A stretch of DNA of 64,000 nt from Terrimonas ferruginea DSM 30193 (GCF_000425585.1 NZ_KE384399.1:354459-418458), one strand, 5' to 3'; shown: positions 42,744 to 52,868, counted from the first letter of the stretch. A program made the numbers and translations. Notes: generated by a model not told the origin, from the sequence alone.

Positions 42744-45197
42744 ATGAAGCAGAAAATCGTACTACTGGCTTTGATAACAATGGCATTGCTTCCTTTTCAA
42801 TCAGGTGCGCAATCTGCCGTGCGCATTATCAGGGATTTTGACAAAGGGTGGAAGTTTAAACTGGGTGATGATAGCCTGGCTTCGCAACGGATCTATGCCG
42901 ATGCAAAATGGCGGAAGCTCGATTTACCACACGATTGGAGTATAGAAGGAGATTTTAATCAAACTAATCCGGCGACCACGCAAGGCGGCGCATTGCCCAC
43001 GGGCACGGGCTGGTACAGAAAAGACTTTTTGGTTCCGGCAGCATGGGATAAAAGAAAGGTATCGGTGGAATTCGATGGTGTTTATTGCAACAGCGAAGTA
43101 TGGATCAATGGCTATTACCTCGGTAAACGCCCATACGGATATAGCTCATTCAGCTATGACCTTACATCTCACATCAATCCCGGTAAAACAAATACGGTCG
43201 CGGTACGTGTCGACAACAGCCGTCAACCGAATTCGCGCTGGTATACGGGGTCGGGTATTTATCGTCATGTACGATTGGTGGTTACATCACCGGTAGCCGT
43301 TCAGCAATGGGGCGTGGCTGTTACTACCGAGGTAGAAGCAAACAAAGCGATGATCAACATTGCTACTTCGTTGAATATTTTGCATGACAGAAGATCGATG
43401 GTTTCGGTGGTGAGCAGTATTTATAATGCAAAAGGAAAGCTTGTTGTGCAGGGCAAACCCAAAACCCATCCGCTGCTGGCTATTCCCGGCGCCTTTCACG
43501 AAACATTGGCGCTGGCTAATCCCATCCTTTGGTCAATCGAAAATCCCTACCTGTATAAAATAGTGACACGTGTATATGAAAACCAAAAACTGGTAGACGA
43601 ATATGAATCGCCACTCGGTGTGCGGTATTTTCACTTCGACAAAGACAAAGGATTTTTCCTGAATGGACAGTGGTTGAAAATAAAAGGTGTGTGCAATCAC
43701 CACGATCTTGGCGCACTCGGTACCGCTGTCAATACACGCGCCATGGAACGCCAGTTACAGATACTGAAAAAAATGGGCTGCAATGCTATCCGCACGGCAC
43801 ACAATCCTCCCGCTCCCGAATTACTCGACCTCTGTGACAAAATGGGATTTCTCGTGATGGACGAATCCTTCGACATGTGGAAGAAAAAGAAAAACAAACA
43901 CGATTACAGCGAAGATTTTTCCGCGTGGTATAAAAGAGATCTGGCAGACATGGTGCTGCGTGATCGTAATCATCCCTCTGTTTTCATGTGGAGTATTGGC
44001 AACGAGATCCGCGAACAGGTCGACAGCAGCGGCATTGGTTTTTCCAGGGAAATGGTAGCGATCGTCAAACAGCTCGATTCTACACGCCCGGTGATGGCCG
44101 CCTTGAGTGAATGGAACCCGGAGAAAAATTTCATGTATAAATCCGGCGCCTTCGATGTAATCGGGTTGAATTATCACCACGAGGTGTACGAAGATTTTCA
44201 AAAGCATTATCCCGGACAGATCTTTATCGGTGCGGAAAACATGTCGGCCTTTGCTACGCGTGGTCATTATGATCAGCGGTCGGATACGATCATGTTCTGG
44301 CCTGCTCGTTCGCCTTTAAAGACGGTGGAAAAAGGCAATCCTGATTTTACCGTTTCGGCTTATGACCAGGTATCAGCTTATTGGGGAAGCACACACGAAA
44401 AGACCTGGGGTATCATAAAAAAACATCCTTACCTGTCTGGCTTGTTTGTATGGAGCGGCTTTGATTTTTTAGGTGAGCCAATCCCTTATCCCTGGCCTGC
44501 ACGCAGTTCTTATTACGGCATCATCGACCTCGCAGGTTTTCCGAAGGATGTGTATTATATGTACCAGAGCGAATGGACCACCCGGCCGGTATTGCATTTG
44601 TTTCCGCATTGGAACTGGCAGAAAGGACAGACCGTTGATGTGTGGGCTTATTACAGCCAGGCCGATGAAGTAGAATTATTTGTCAATGGCAAATCGTTGG
44701 GAGTAAAGTCCAAACCGGATGACACCACGTTTCATGTAATGTGGCGCGTGCCGTTTGAACCGGGGCAATTGGTGGCTGTATCGAAAAAAGGTGGTAAGGA
44801 AGTATTGCGCAAAGTCATCAACACGGCAGGCGCTCCGGCTAAACTGGTATTGCTGGCCGACCGCGACAGCCTGCAGAACAATGGCCGCGATCTGAGTTTT
44901 ATCCGTGCTTCCATCACCGATGCAAACGGCAACCTGGTTCCGGATGCAGACAAAGAAATTACGTTTACGGTAAAAGGACCGGGGTTTATCGCAGGCACTG
45001 ATAATGGTTACCAGGCCGATACGGTGTCGTTAAAATCGCCGGTCCGCAAGACCTGGAAAGGGCTGGCGCTGGCGATAGTGGGCAGTACTGAGAAGGCCGG
45101 TACCATAGAAGTGGAGGCGCGGATACCGGGATTACCGCCTGCCAGGCTGCTGCTGAAAAGCAATAAAATAGCCCAAAAACGGGCACCGGTCTGGTAA
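42744..45197 (+). CDS. GH2 family beta-galactosidase-like glycosidase
   Basis: The protein is 817 residues from the ATG at 42744; a TTG 9 bp upstream is less likely. A signal peptide ends near SGAQS. The layout is classical: sugar-binding domain (LPHDWSIEGDF, GTGWYRKDF), immunoglobulin-like domain, TIM barrel with LKIKGVCNHHDLGALG and IRTAHNPPAP. The acid/base glutamate is in WSIGNEIRE (about 420) and the nucleophile in FIGAENMS (about 497). C-terminal DUF4982- and GH2_C5-like beta domains follow. It probably removes beta-linked galactose or a uronic acid. It is the last gene of its run, with no clear terminator. Confidence 0.93.
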   Translation: MKQKIVLLALITMALLPFQSGAQSAVRIIRDFDKGWKFKLGDDSLASQRIYADAKWRKLDLPHDWSIEGDFNQTNPATTQGGALPTGTGWYRKDFLVPAAWDKRKVSVEFDGVYCNSEVWINGYYLGKRPYGYSSFSYDLTSHINPGKTNTVAVRVDNSRQPNSRWYTGSGIYRHVRLVVTSPVAVQQWGVAVTTEVEANKAMINIATSLNILHDRRSMVSVVSSIYNAKGKLVVQGKPKTHPLLAIPGAFHETLALANPILWSIENPYLYKIVTRVYENQKLVDEYESPLGVRYFHFDKDKGFFLNGQWLKIKGVCNHHDLGALGTAVNTRAMERQLQILKKMGCNAIRTAHNPPAPELLDLCDKMGFLVMDESFDMWKKKKNKHDYSEDFSAWYKRDLADMVLRDRNHPSVFMWSIGNEIREQVDSSGIGFSREMVAIVKQLDSTRPVMAALSEWNPEKNFMYKSGAFDVIGLNYHHEVYEDFQKHYPGQIFIGAENMSAFATRGHYDQRSDTIMFWPARSPLKTVEKGNPDFTVSAYDQVSAYWGSTHEKTWGIIKKHPYLSGLFVWSGFDFLGEPIPYPWPARSSYYGIIDLAGFPKDVYYMYQSEWTTRPVLHLFPHWNWQKGQTVDVWAYYSQADEVELFVNGKSLGVKSKPDDTTFHVMWRVPFEPGQLVAVSKKGGKEVLRKVINTAGAPAKLVLLADRDSLQNNGRDLSFIRASITDANGNLVPDADKEITFTVKGPGFIAGTDNGYQADTVSLKSPVRKTWKGLALAIVGSTEKAGTIEVEARIPGLPPARLLLKSNKIAQKRAPVW

Positions 45198-45212
45198 AAC
45201 TTCGTTATCCAC

Positions 45213-45250
45213 ATAGTAAAATCTTCCATCATTATAGCAAAACCTTACAT
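45213..45250 (+). promoter_or_regulatory. Direct-repeat operator 3 (21-bp period) before the DUF3826 gene
   Basis: ATAGTAAAATCTTCCAT (45213-45229) and ATAGCAAAACCTTACAT (45234-45250) are identical at 14 of 17 positions and start exactly 21 bp apart. This is the clearest of the three copies in the window. It lies between the last glycosidase of the upstream run and the operon containing SusCD pair 2. Confidence 0.7.
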
Positions 45251-45304
45251 TGTTGCCGCTTGGGGCCACGTGTACCTTTAATTCCGGCTGATGAATATAA
45301 ATTG

Positions 45305-45312
45305 TCGTTTTG
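45305..45312 (+). promoter_or_regulatory. Candidate -7 box of the DUF3826-SusCD2 operon
   Basis: TCGTTTTG matches TAnnTTTG with one mismatch, the same position that deviates at 16992 and 29281. It begins 71 bp after the start of the proximal operator half-site. No convincing -33 element was seen. The start codon is at 45347. Confidence 0.35.
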
Positions 45313-45346
45313 ACAATCATTCGCCCTAACGATTAAAAGGATTTGC

Positions 45347-46051
45347 ATGAAACTGCCCCGGATTGCCATGATACTTCTTGTACGGAGAACCTCCGTTGCG
45401 TTTACCTTTTTATTATTGGCAATTACGGGAATAGCAAATGCGCAGGAGGCCGATACCGTTGCCTACAGAAAAGTAGTCACTGAACGGTCGGCCAAAATTG
45501 TAAAAACGCTTTCCATCAACGATTCTGCTGCTTACTATCGCGTAGTAAATAAGATCGCCGATCAATACATTGCTTTAAATAAGGTACACGATGGCAGCAA
45601 AGCTGCAGTGACCGCGCTGAAACAACAAAATCTTTCCAAAGAAGAGCTGGCAACGGCCGTAAAAAAAGAAGAGGAAAATAAAAATGCTTCTTTGCGTCAG
45701 TTGCATACATCATTTATTAAGCTGCTGAGTGCCGATCTCAACACTGCACAAGTGGAAAAAGTGAAGGACGGCATGACCTATGGCGTGTTGCCGCTCACCT
45801 GGACCGCTTACCAGGACATGTTACCCAATCTTACCAAACAACAGAAAGAACAGATTTACGCTTACCTCGTGGAAGCGCGTGAACTGGCCATGGATGAAGG
45901 CACTTCTGACAACAAGCACAAAGTGTTTGGAAAGTACAAAGGGAAAATCAACAATTATTTATCTGCTGCCGGTTATGATATGAAGAAGGAAGGAGAGGAG
46001 TGGCAGAAAAGGATCAAAGAACGGGAGGCTGCCAAAGCTCCCAAAGGCTAG
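45347..46051 (+). CDS. DUF3826 family secreted protein
   Basis: At 234 residues, with a signal peptide ending around IANAQ (about 33), the mature protein is almost entirely helical and charged. It contains the family-like block DGMTYGVLPLTWTAYQDMLPNLTKQQ (split here by position: about 143-168) and KYKGKINNYLSAAGYDMKK near the end. I recognise it as DUF3826, which recurs in Bacteroidota polysaccharide loci and has no established activity. It resembles a small periplasmic helical-bundle protein. As first gene of the SusCD2 operon it may have an accessory role in glycan binding or uptake. Confidence 0.75.
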   Translation: MKLPRIAMILLVRRTSVAFTFLLLAITGIANAQEADTVAYRKVVTERSAKIVKTLSINDSAAYYRVVNKIADQYIALNKVHDGSKAAVTALKQQNLSKEELATAVKKEEENKNASLRQLHTSFIKLLSADLNTAQVEKVKDGMTYGVLPLTWTAYQDMLPNLTKQQKEQIYAYLVEARELAMDEGTSDNKHKVFGKYKGKINNYLSAAGYDMKKEGEEWQKRIKEREAAKAPKG

Positions 46052-46111
46052 AGAGAATTTCACAACTGCTATATTTTGTATTTGCCTAACGTTCAACTAA
46101 AACTAAGCCAT

Positions 46112-49100
46112 ATGAATTGTCTGCGACCATCCAAGTTACTGCTGCTTTTCATGCTCCTGGGCTGCTCACTGCTTGCATTCGCTCAGGATAAGTCTGTTAC
46201 CGGCCGCGTAACGGACCTGAAAACCGGCAACCCGATGGGAAATGTGAGTGTCCGTGTGAAGAACGGAACTCAAACCACCCGGACCGATAGCTCGGGCCTT
46301 TTCACGATCAATGTACCTTCCGAAGAATCTATTCTTTCGTTTTCACACGTTGGTTATTCCATTTATGAAACCAAAGCCGGATCATCCGGTTCGCTGAGCA
46401 TCGCCATGAACTCTACCGAGAGCCAGATGGACGATGTGATTGTAGTGGGTTATGGCACCAAGAAACGTGCAAACGTACTTGGCTCCGTGGGTTCCATGAA
46501 TCCGAAAGAAATCGAAGACATACCTTTTACCAACCTCTCTACCGGTCTCGTGAATAAAGTGCCCGGTGTAAGTGTTAACCAAACATCCGGCAAACCCGGT
46601 GCCACTACCAACCTGCGCATCCGTAACCCAACGACCTTCGGTAACTCGGGTAGTGTGGAACCGCTTTACGTGATCGATGGAATTGCTTACAACAACCCAG
46701 AGGGTAAAGAATTCTTCGACAACCTCGACGCTACGATGGTAGATAATATTTCCTTCCTGAAAGATGCGGCCGCTTCCGTTTATGGAGCGCGTGGCGCTAA
46801 CGGCGTAATCCTCGTTACGACCAAAAAAGGAAAACCTGGCCGCCCACGCGTGAGCTACTCGGGCTCTTATGGCGTTTCAGATGCGGTAAACGTACCTCAA
46901 ACACTGACAGCCTACGAACACGTAAGCCTGCTCAATAATAAGTATCGCGCCAACCCTAACTGGAACACTTTCGTGTATGACCAGTCGGAACTGGATTATG
47001 CAAAAGGTTTGAAAAATAGCTGGTTTGACGATACATGGGAAGCTTCCAGTATACAGCGTCACACAGTTAATATCAGTGGCGGTTCAGATAAGATCACGTT
47101 CTTTGGTGGTGCTAACTATCTCAAAGAAACCGGTAACCTGCAGGATCTCTACGCTAATAAATATGGATTCCGTATCGGGGCAACCGCCAAGATCACCAAT
47201 GAGCTGACGGCTGATATCTCTTTCAGCAACGACAATTCGATCCTCGACCGACCCACTCCAAAGGGTATTACCAGTTTCGCCGGTCAGTCTTCCGACCAGA
47301 CCGATCAGATGAATGCTACCATGGCGGCATTGCTGCTGATTCCGAAATGGGTACCGATGTATGTGGATGGCAAACCGGTGTATACCACCGCGCCTCAATG
47401 GCATCCGAAAGAATTACAGAATACCAATTCCTACGCACGCACTAACTCAAGAGGTAACAACATTACCGCGAGCATGAACTATAAGGTGCCGTTCATCGAA
47501 GGCCTTTCTCTCCGTGTGTCTTACGGACAAAACTCCCGTACGTCGCTCGGCAAGGAATATTATGTTTCCTATAGTCTGTATGATTTCGAACGTACCGGTA
47601 CCTCCGTTTATCCTTCATCTCCCGGCAAACAACGTATCATTTATACCAATACACCAACGGCAACGAACTCCGTTCGTTCGATCAAGAATGGCAACTCGCT
47701 CCGCATGAGCAATGATAACTCCAAGAGTTACCAGTTCAACCAGGCCATCAACTACCAGCGTACTTTTGGCAAACACGATATCGATGTGTTGCTGCTGGCA
47801 GAACAAAGTGAATCTTCTGCGGAAGGGTTCTTCTCCAGTGTAGAAGGACAGGTTATTCCCGGTGTGGACGAATTGTGGGGCTTTACACAGGATCGTACAT
47901 TCTACGATCACGCGAGCTCCCGTTCGGAGATCGGCCGCGCCAGCTACCTGGGACGTTTGAATTATGCATTCATGGACCGCTACCTGCTTGAAGGTTCTTT
48001 CCGCGCAGATGCTTCTCCCAACTTCCCTCCGGGTTCACGCTGGGGTTATTTCCCTTCAGTAGCCGTGGGCTGGAAAATTTCACAGGAAAATTTCTTCCGC
48101 AATATCACATTCGTGGATGACCTGAAACTGCGTATGCAGGTTGGCCTCACCGGCAGCGATGCGGTTAGAAACTACCAGTACCGTGAGCGTTATACACAAA
48201 CCACCGGTATGCTGTTTGGCAATACCATGACCAACGGTTTGAATCCTAACGCGATTCCCAACCCCGACATTACCTGGGAAAAAGCGCTCTATACCAACTT
48301 CGGTATCGATGGTAGTTTCCTGAAAGGAAAATTCAATGCATCGATCGATGTATACCGCCGTTACAATACCGACATGCTCGAAACGCCTACTTCTACCGTG
48401 CCTTCAACATTCGGTGCTACCATTGCCGACCGCAACTATTCCCGCATGAAGTCATGGGGTGTGGAAGGTGCACTGGGCTATAATGGAAAAATTTCAAAAG
48501 ACTTCGGCTTCAACGTTCAGGTGAACCTTGGCTGGACGGATAACAAAGTGCTCCGCCGCTACTACAACGTGAACTCAGATACTGGGTATAAAAATCCGAT
48601 CGGTGTACGTACCGACCGTGGTATCGAAGGTTACATTGCAACCGGCATTCTGCGTACACAAGCGGATGTGGATGCACTGCTGGCAAAATATCCCAACTGG
48701 AGAATCGACGGCCAAGTGCCACAAGTTGGCTTCATGAACTACCAGGACCTCAATGGCGATGGCGTGATTACAGATGCTGACCGTACACGTATCGCCGAAC
48801 GTTCCGGCAACATTTTCGGCATCGGCCTCAACCTCGGTTTTTCCTGGAAAGGACTGCGCCTGAGTGTGAACAGCAGCCTGGGTATCGGCGGCAAACGTTC
48901 TTATGACAACTCTGCCCGCCGTGCTCCGACAGAAAGCCAGAACGGCCTTTCTATCTGGAAAGATTCCTGGTCTCCTGAAAACCCGAACGCGAAATATCCC
49001 GTGATCAACAGTCCGCTGATCGGCGATATCTCTACCTTCTGGCTCACGGACGCAACAACATGGCGCATCAACAATGCACAGCTTTCTTACTCACTGCCTG

Positions 49101-49267
49101 CCGCATTGAAAACGCGTTATAAAATTCCTGAAATGCGCCTTTTCGTGGTGGCAACCAACCTGGGTGCGATCATCAATCCCCAGCCGTATAAGGATGTGAA
49201 CGCTAACATCGCGATCGATTATCCTACACTGCGTACTGTGACATTTGGTGCCAACATTTCTTTATAA
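46112..49267 (+). CDS. SusC/RagA-family TonB-dependent outer-membrane transporter 2
   Basis: The protein is 1051 residues from the ATG at 46112. An in-frame TTG 36 bp upstream would put 12 residues before the signal peptide. Signal peptide (about 1-25), carboxypeptidase-regulatory-like domain (GRVTDLKTGNPMGNVSVRVK), TonB-box region DVIVVGYGTKK and plug follow in order, with the SusC signature NISFLKDAAASVYGARGANG. A beta-barrel ends in Leu after NISL. It differs clearly from SusC 1 in sequence, so it probably imports a different oligosaccharide. It lies 60 bp after DUF3826 and 20 bp before its SusD. Confidence 0.96.
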   Translation: MNCLRPSKLLLLFMLLGCSLLAFAQDKSVTGRVTDLKTGNPMGNVSVRVKNGTQTTRTDSSGLFTINVPSEESILSFSHVGYSIYETKAGSSGSLSIAMNSTESQMDDVIVVGYGTKKRANVLGSVGSMNPKEIEDIPFTNLSTGLVNKVPGVSVNQTSGKPGATTNLRIRNPTTFGNSGSVEPLYVIDGIAYNNPEGKEFFDNLDATMVDNISFLKDAAASVYGARGANGVILVTTKKGKPGRPRVSYSGSYGVSDAVNVPQTLTAYEHVSLLNNKYRANPNWNTFVYDQSELDYAKGLKNSWFDDTWEASSIQRHTVNISGGSDKITFFGGANYLKETGNLQDLYANKYGFRIGATAKITNELTADISFSNDNSILDRPTPKGITSFAGQSSDQTDQMNATMAALLLIPKWVPMYVDGKPVYTTAPQWHPKELQNTNSYARTNSRGNNITASMNYKVPFIEGLSLRVSYGQNSRTSLGKEYYVSYSLYDFERTGTSVYPSSPGKQRIIYTNTPTATNSVRSIKNGNSLRMSNDNSKSYQFNQAINYQRTFGKHDIDVLLLAEQSESSAEGFFSSVEGQVIPGVDELWGFTQDRTFYDHASSRSEIGRASYLGRLNYAFMDRYLLEGSFRADASPNFPPGSRWGYFPSVAVGWKISQENFFRNITFVDDLKLRMQVGLTGSDAVRNYQYRERYTQTTGMLFGNTMTNGLNPNAIPNPDITWEKALYTNFGIDGSFLKGKFNASIDVYRRYNTDMLETPTSTVPSTFGATIADRNYSRMKSWGVEGALGYNGKISKDFGFNVQVNLGWTDNKVLRRYYNVNSDTGYKNPIGVRTDRGIEGYIATGILRTQADVDALLAKYPNWRIDGQVPQVGFMNYQDLNGDGVITDADRTRIAERSGNIFGIGLNLGFSWKGLRLSVNSSLGIGGKRSYDNSARRAPTESQNGLSIWKDSWSPENPNAKYPVINSPLIGDISTFWLTDATTWRINNAQLSYSLPAALKTRYKIPEMRLFVVATNLGAIINPQPYKDVNANIAIDYPTLRTVTFGANISL

Positions 49268-49287
49268 TCTGACAAACGATTACTACC

Positions 49288-51081
49288 ATGAAAAAAGCAA
49301 TTATATATTCTCTCCTCGCTGCAACCACCCTTACCGGTTGCACGAAGAAAATACTTGACAAACGCGACCTGACTGGTCTGGGTGACGAAACCTGGAGCAA
49401 TGAGTCAACCGCTACCTTGTACCTCAACCGCTGCTATGCGGTGATGATGCCGGGTTTTCCGGCCAACAACGGTACCTCGTTGCTTCCGTACGCCCTGCAT
49501 GACGTGAGTGACGAGTCTAATACTACTCGTACGACCGCAATGTTACTTGGCAACCTTGCAGATAATGCCGTTACGGATTTTGGTAATAGTCCGACTTCCA
49601 ACACCAGCACGTACGCCAATATCCGCAGATGTAATATCCTGATCCAGGAAATCGATAAGGGAACTCTTTCGGAAGATGTCCGCACACGTCTGAAAGCAGA
49701 AGCTTATTTCCTGCGTGCATGGAACTATTTCAACATGGTGAAGTTGTACGGCGGCGTACCTTACGTTACGACTGCACAGGAATGGGACGAGAACGTGATC
49801 AATGTACCGCGTAACAAAACGTCGGAGTGTATCGATTCACTCGTAAGAGACCTTAATATGGCCGCGGCTGGTTGTGCCAAGACAACGATAGCTTCCCAAA
49901 CCACGGGCAACCGCGGACGTATCACGCGCGGTGCAGCGCTGGCCATGAAAGGCCGCGTATTGCTCACATGGGCAAGCGCACAATTCAATCCAACCAATAA
50001 TGCGGCGCGCTGGGAAGAAGCCTATAAAGCTAACAAGGCGGCCTATGATTCACTTATACTCGATGGTCACGCATTGTTTGGCACATTTGCTAACGTATTG
50101 ACGGACGAAAGCTCTGGCAATAAAGAAGTGATCATGGTCCGTTCTTATAATGGAACCGATGGCTGGTCAAATTCTTACGAAAACTCAGCCCGTCCCCGTT
50201 CTGAAGGTGCTGGCGGCCAGTATCAGCCTACCTGGGACCTGGTAAAAGCTTTCCCCATGAAAAATGGTAAAGCCATCGATGAAGCCGGTTCCGGGTATGA
50301 TGCCACTTATTATTGGAAAGACCGCGATCCACGCTTTGCTGCTACCGTTGCTTATAACGGTGTTGTATGGGGATTGAGCGCACAGCCTACGCGCAAACAA
50401 TGGACATACATCGGTACCCCCAACCCTGAAGCTACTGTTACCACAACCGGTTTCTACAGCCGCAAAGGAATTAACCTGAATACGCTCGCTGTTAACGCAG
50501 CACTCGGTACTACCGACTGGGTGGAGATCCGCCTCGCTGAAGTAATGCTCAACCTGGCTGAGTGTGCCAACGCAACCAACCGCCAGGCGGAAGCGTATGA
50601 TATGTTGAAAAGAATTCGCACACGCGCAGGTATTACCGCCGGCTCAGACAACCTTTATGGTTTAAAAGCGTCTATGACAACAGATGAGATGTTCAAGGCG
50701 ATTATGAATGAGCGTCGCATCGAACTCGCTTTTGAAAACAAACGTTATGACGATCTTCGCCGCACAAAAATGTGGAGCACGGCGTTGAACGGAACAAAAC
50801 GTCAGCGTCTGGAAATTGCAGTGAAAGCGCCGTACACGGCAACGATCCTGAACAACTTCATTGCCGGTTCAACTACCGTACGTGTACGCGACACCATCAA
50901 CGTAGATGGACCAAGCTACACGCAGTTCTTTACAGCTACTGTTAAAGACCTGGATGCGCAGCCGATCAACTACCTGGATAAATATTATTTCTATGGTATC
51001 CCGAATACGCACCTTACACGGAGTCCGTTGATCAAAAACACAAACGGATGGACCGGTGGTACATTCGATCCATTGCAATAA
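49288..51081 (+). CDS. SusD/RagB-family nutrient-binding lipoprotein 2
   Basis: This 597-residue lipoprotein has the lipobox T-L-T-G-C with the acylated cysteine at residue 18. SusD-family segments are RLKAEAYFLRAWNYFNMVKLYGG (given here as its core, about 132-150), ALAMKGRVLLTWASAQFNP, EIRLAEVMLNLAECA and the C-terminal IMNERRIELAFENKRYDDLRR. It works with the upstream SusC at the cell surface. A rho-independent terminator follows immediately. Confidence 0.96.
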   Translation: MKKAIIYSLLAATTLTGCTKKILDKRDLTGLGDETWSNESTATLYLNRCYAVMMPGFPANNGTSLLPYALHDVSDESNTTRTTAMLLGNLADNAVTDFGNSPTSNTSTYANIRRCNILIQEIDKGTLSEDVRTRLKAEAYFLRAWNYFNMVKLYGGVPYVTTAQEWDENVINVPRNKTSECIDSLVRDLNMAAAGCAKTTIASQTTGNRGRITRGAALAMKGRVLLTWASAQFNPTNNAARWEEAYKANKAAYDSLILDGHALFGTFANVLTDESSGNKEVIMVRSYNGTDGWSNSYENSARPRSEGAGGQYQPTWDLVKAFPMKNGKAIDEAGSGYDATYYWKDRDPRFAATVAYNGVVWGLSAQPTRKQWTYIGTPNPEATVTTTGFYSRKGINLNTLAVNAALGTTDWVEIRLAEVMLNLAECANATNRQAEAYDMLKRIRTRAGITAGSDNLYGLKASMTTDEMFKAIMNERRIELAFENKRYDDLRRTKMWSTALNGTKRQRLEIAVKAPYTATILNNFIAGSTTVRVRDTINVDGPSYTQFFTATVKDLDAQPINYLDKYYFYGIPNTHLTRSPLIKNTNGWTGGTFDPLQ

Positions 51082-51090
51082 ACCGATATG

Positions 51091-51125
51091 GTAAAAGGAG
51101 CTTCAAAAACTCCTTTTACTTTTTT
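51091..51125 (+). terminator. Rho-independent terminator after susD2
   Basis: GTAAAAGGAG and CTCCTTTTAC form a perfect 10-bp stem (51091-51100 and 51110-51119) with a 9-nt loop, followed by six T residues. Confidence 0.9.
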
Positions 51126-51200
51126 ACATGATACATGCATTAACAAAACCTTAAACTGCGATCCTGAAAGTATTTGTCATTCAATTAATCGTTATCACTC

Positions 51201-52853
51201 ATGAATCGTAACCGGAACATTTTTTTTGCTGTTGCAGTTAGTTTAGGTTTTACCATTCCCGCGGCAGGCCAGTATCCGACTATTACGCCGGAAGTAAAGA
51301 AGGCGTCCGACTCGCTGATGCGGGCTGCCGAAGAACATTCTGAAAAAGCCTGGGCCATCGCTTATCCCATCATCCGGGAGCAGGCGCGCAATGGCCGTCC
51401 TTATATTCCCTGGGCTTCCAAACCCGATGATCTTCCGCAGGCAGACATCCCCGCATTTCCCGGCGCGGAAGGCGGCGGCAAGTTTACCTTCGGCGGACGC
51501 GGTGGCAAAGTGTATGTAATCACCAACCTGAACGACGATGGTCCCGGCAGTCTTCGCTGGGCTTGTGAACAAGGTGGCGCGCGCACGGTGGTCTTCAATG
51601 TGGCCGGTATCATCCGTCTTAAAACACCCTTGATCATCCGCGCTCCTTATATCACCATTGCCGGACAAACAGCGCCCGGTGATGGTGTGTGTGTGGCGGG
51701 CGAATCAGTTTGGATCAATACCCACGATGTAATCGTTCGATTCATGCGTTTTCGTCGTGGTGAAACATGGGTAGGCCGTCGTGATGACGCCATCGGAGGT
51801 AATCCCATCGGCAACATCATGATCGACCACGTATCGGCCAGTTGGGGATTGGACGAAAACATGAGCATGTATCGTCACATGTATAACGACAGCACCGGCA
51901 AACCGGCAGAAGATAAATTACCAACGGTGAACATCACCATCCAGAATTCTATTTTCTCCGAAGCACTCGATACCTGGAACCACGCATTCGGCAGTACACT
52001 CGGCGGGGAAAACTGCACCTTTATGCGCAACCTCTGGGCCAACAACGCGGGACGTAACCCGTCTATCGGCTGGTATGGTATCTTTAATTTTGTAAACAAT
52101 GTGGTGTTTAACTGGGTGCACCGTTCTATCGATGGAGGTGATTACCGCGCGCAGTATAATATCATCAACAACTATTTTCAACCCGGACCTGCGACGCCGA
52201 AAAATGCAGTAGGTCATCGTATCCTCAAACCTGAGTCCGGCCGCAGCAAACTCAAATACCTCACATTCGGCCGTGCCTACGTTAACGGTAATATCATGGA
52301 AGGTTATCCTGCTATTACGAAAGACAACTGGAATGGTGGTGTGCAGGTAGAAGACCGTGCCGATGCCGGTCAATACAGAGACGATATCAAATGGGATAAA
52401 CCTTTGCCCATGGCTCCGCTCACCATTCTTAAAGCAGAAGACGCGCGTAAATTTGTTTTGGCCAATGCCGGCGCCACCCTGCCTAAAAGAGATCCGGTTG
52501 ACACGCGTATTGCCGAAGAAGTGCGTTCCGGTAAGATCACGGCATTACCCAATGTGCAGTTGCCCGATTCACAATTCAAACACCGTCGTGCGCCGATCGA
52601 TTCTTACAAAATCGGTATCATTACCGATGTAAGCCAGGTTGGCGGATATCCCGAATACAAAGGCACCCCTTACAAAGACAGTGACAACGACGGTATTCCC
52701 GACGAGTGGGAACGCAAAAATGGATTGAATCCAAATAATCCGGATGATGCATCTCAATATTCCAAAAGCAAATCCGGCTACACCAACATCGAAGAATATC
52801 TCAACAGTGTAGTACCTGTTCAACAGGTTCGGCCTGCTGTCACCAGCAAATAA
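51201..52853 (+). CDS. PL1-type pectate lyase-like protein with Ca-binding repeat
   Basis: The protein is 550 residues with a signal peptide (about 1-24). The parallel beta-helix begins at FPGAEGGGKFTFGGRGGKVY (about 90-109) and shows PL1-type segments IIRAPYITIAGQTAPGDGV, VRFMRFRRGETW and MIDHVSASWGLDENMSMYRH. Such enzymes cleave polygalacturonan by beta-elimination. Near the C-terminus, DSDNDGIPDEWERKNGLNPN (about 493-512) is a thrombospondin-3-like calcium-binding repeat often found in Bacteroidota PL1 proteins. It is transcribed separately, with terminators before and after. A half-site-like CAAAACCTTA at 51144 is too close to the start to be judged. Confidence 0.9.
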   Translation: MNRNRNIFFAVAVSLGFTIPAAGQYPTITPEVKKASDSLMRAAEEHSEKAWAIAYPIIREQARNGRPYIPWASKPDDLPQADIPAFPGAEGGGKFTFGGRGGKVYVITNLNDDGPGSLRWACEQGGARTVVFNVAGIIRLKTPLIIRAPYITIAGQTAPGDGVCVAGESVWINTHDVIVRFMRFRRGETWVGRRDDAIGGNPIGNIMIDHVSASWGLDENMSMYRHMYNDSTGKPAEDKLPTVNITIQNSIFSEALDTWNHAFGSTLGGENCTFMRNLWANNAGRNPSIGWYGIFNFVNNVVFNWVHRSIDGGDYRAQYNIINNYFQPGPATPKNAVGHRILKPESGRSKLKYLTFGRAYVNGNIMEGYPAITKDNWNGGVQVEDRADAGQYRDDIKWDKPLPMAPLTILKAEDARKFVLANAGATLPKRDPVDTRIAEEVRSGKITALPNVQLPDSQFKHRRAPIDSYKIGIITDVSQVGGYPEYKGTPYKDSDNDGIPDEWERKNGLNPNNPDDASQYSKSKSGYTNIEEYLNSVVPVQQVRPAVTSK

Positions 52854-52868
52854 TAAGTAAGCAAACTG

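Noticed and set aside
51139-51157. Fourth copy of the operator before the PL1 gene
   Set aside because: A CAAAACCTTA core is shared, but there is no partner half-site 21 bp away and the distance to the start codon is too short for the promoter spacing seen at the other three.
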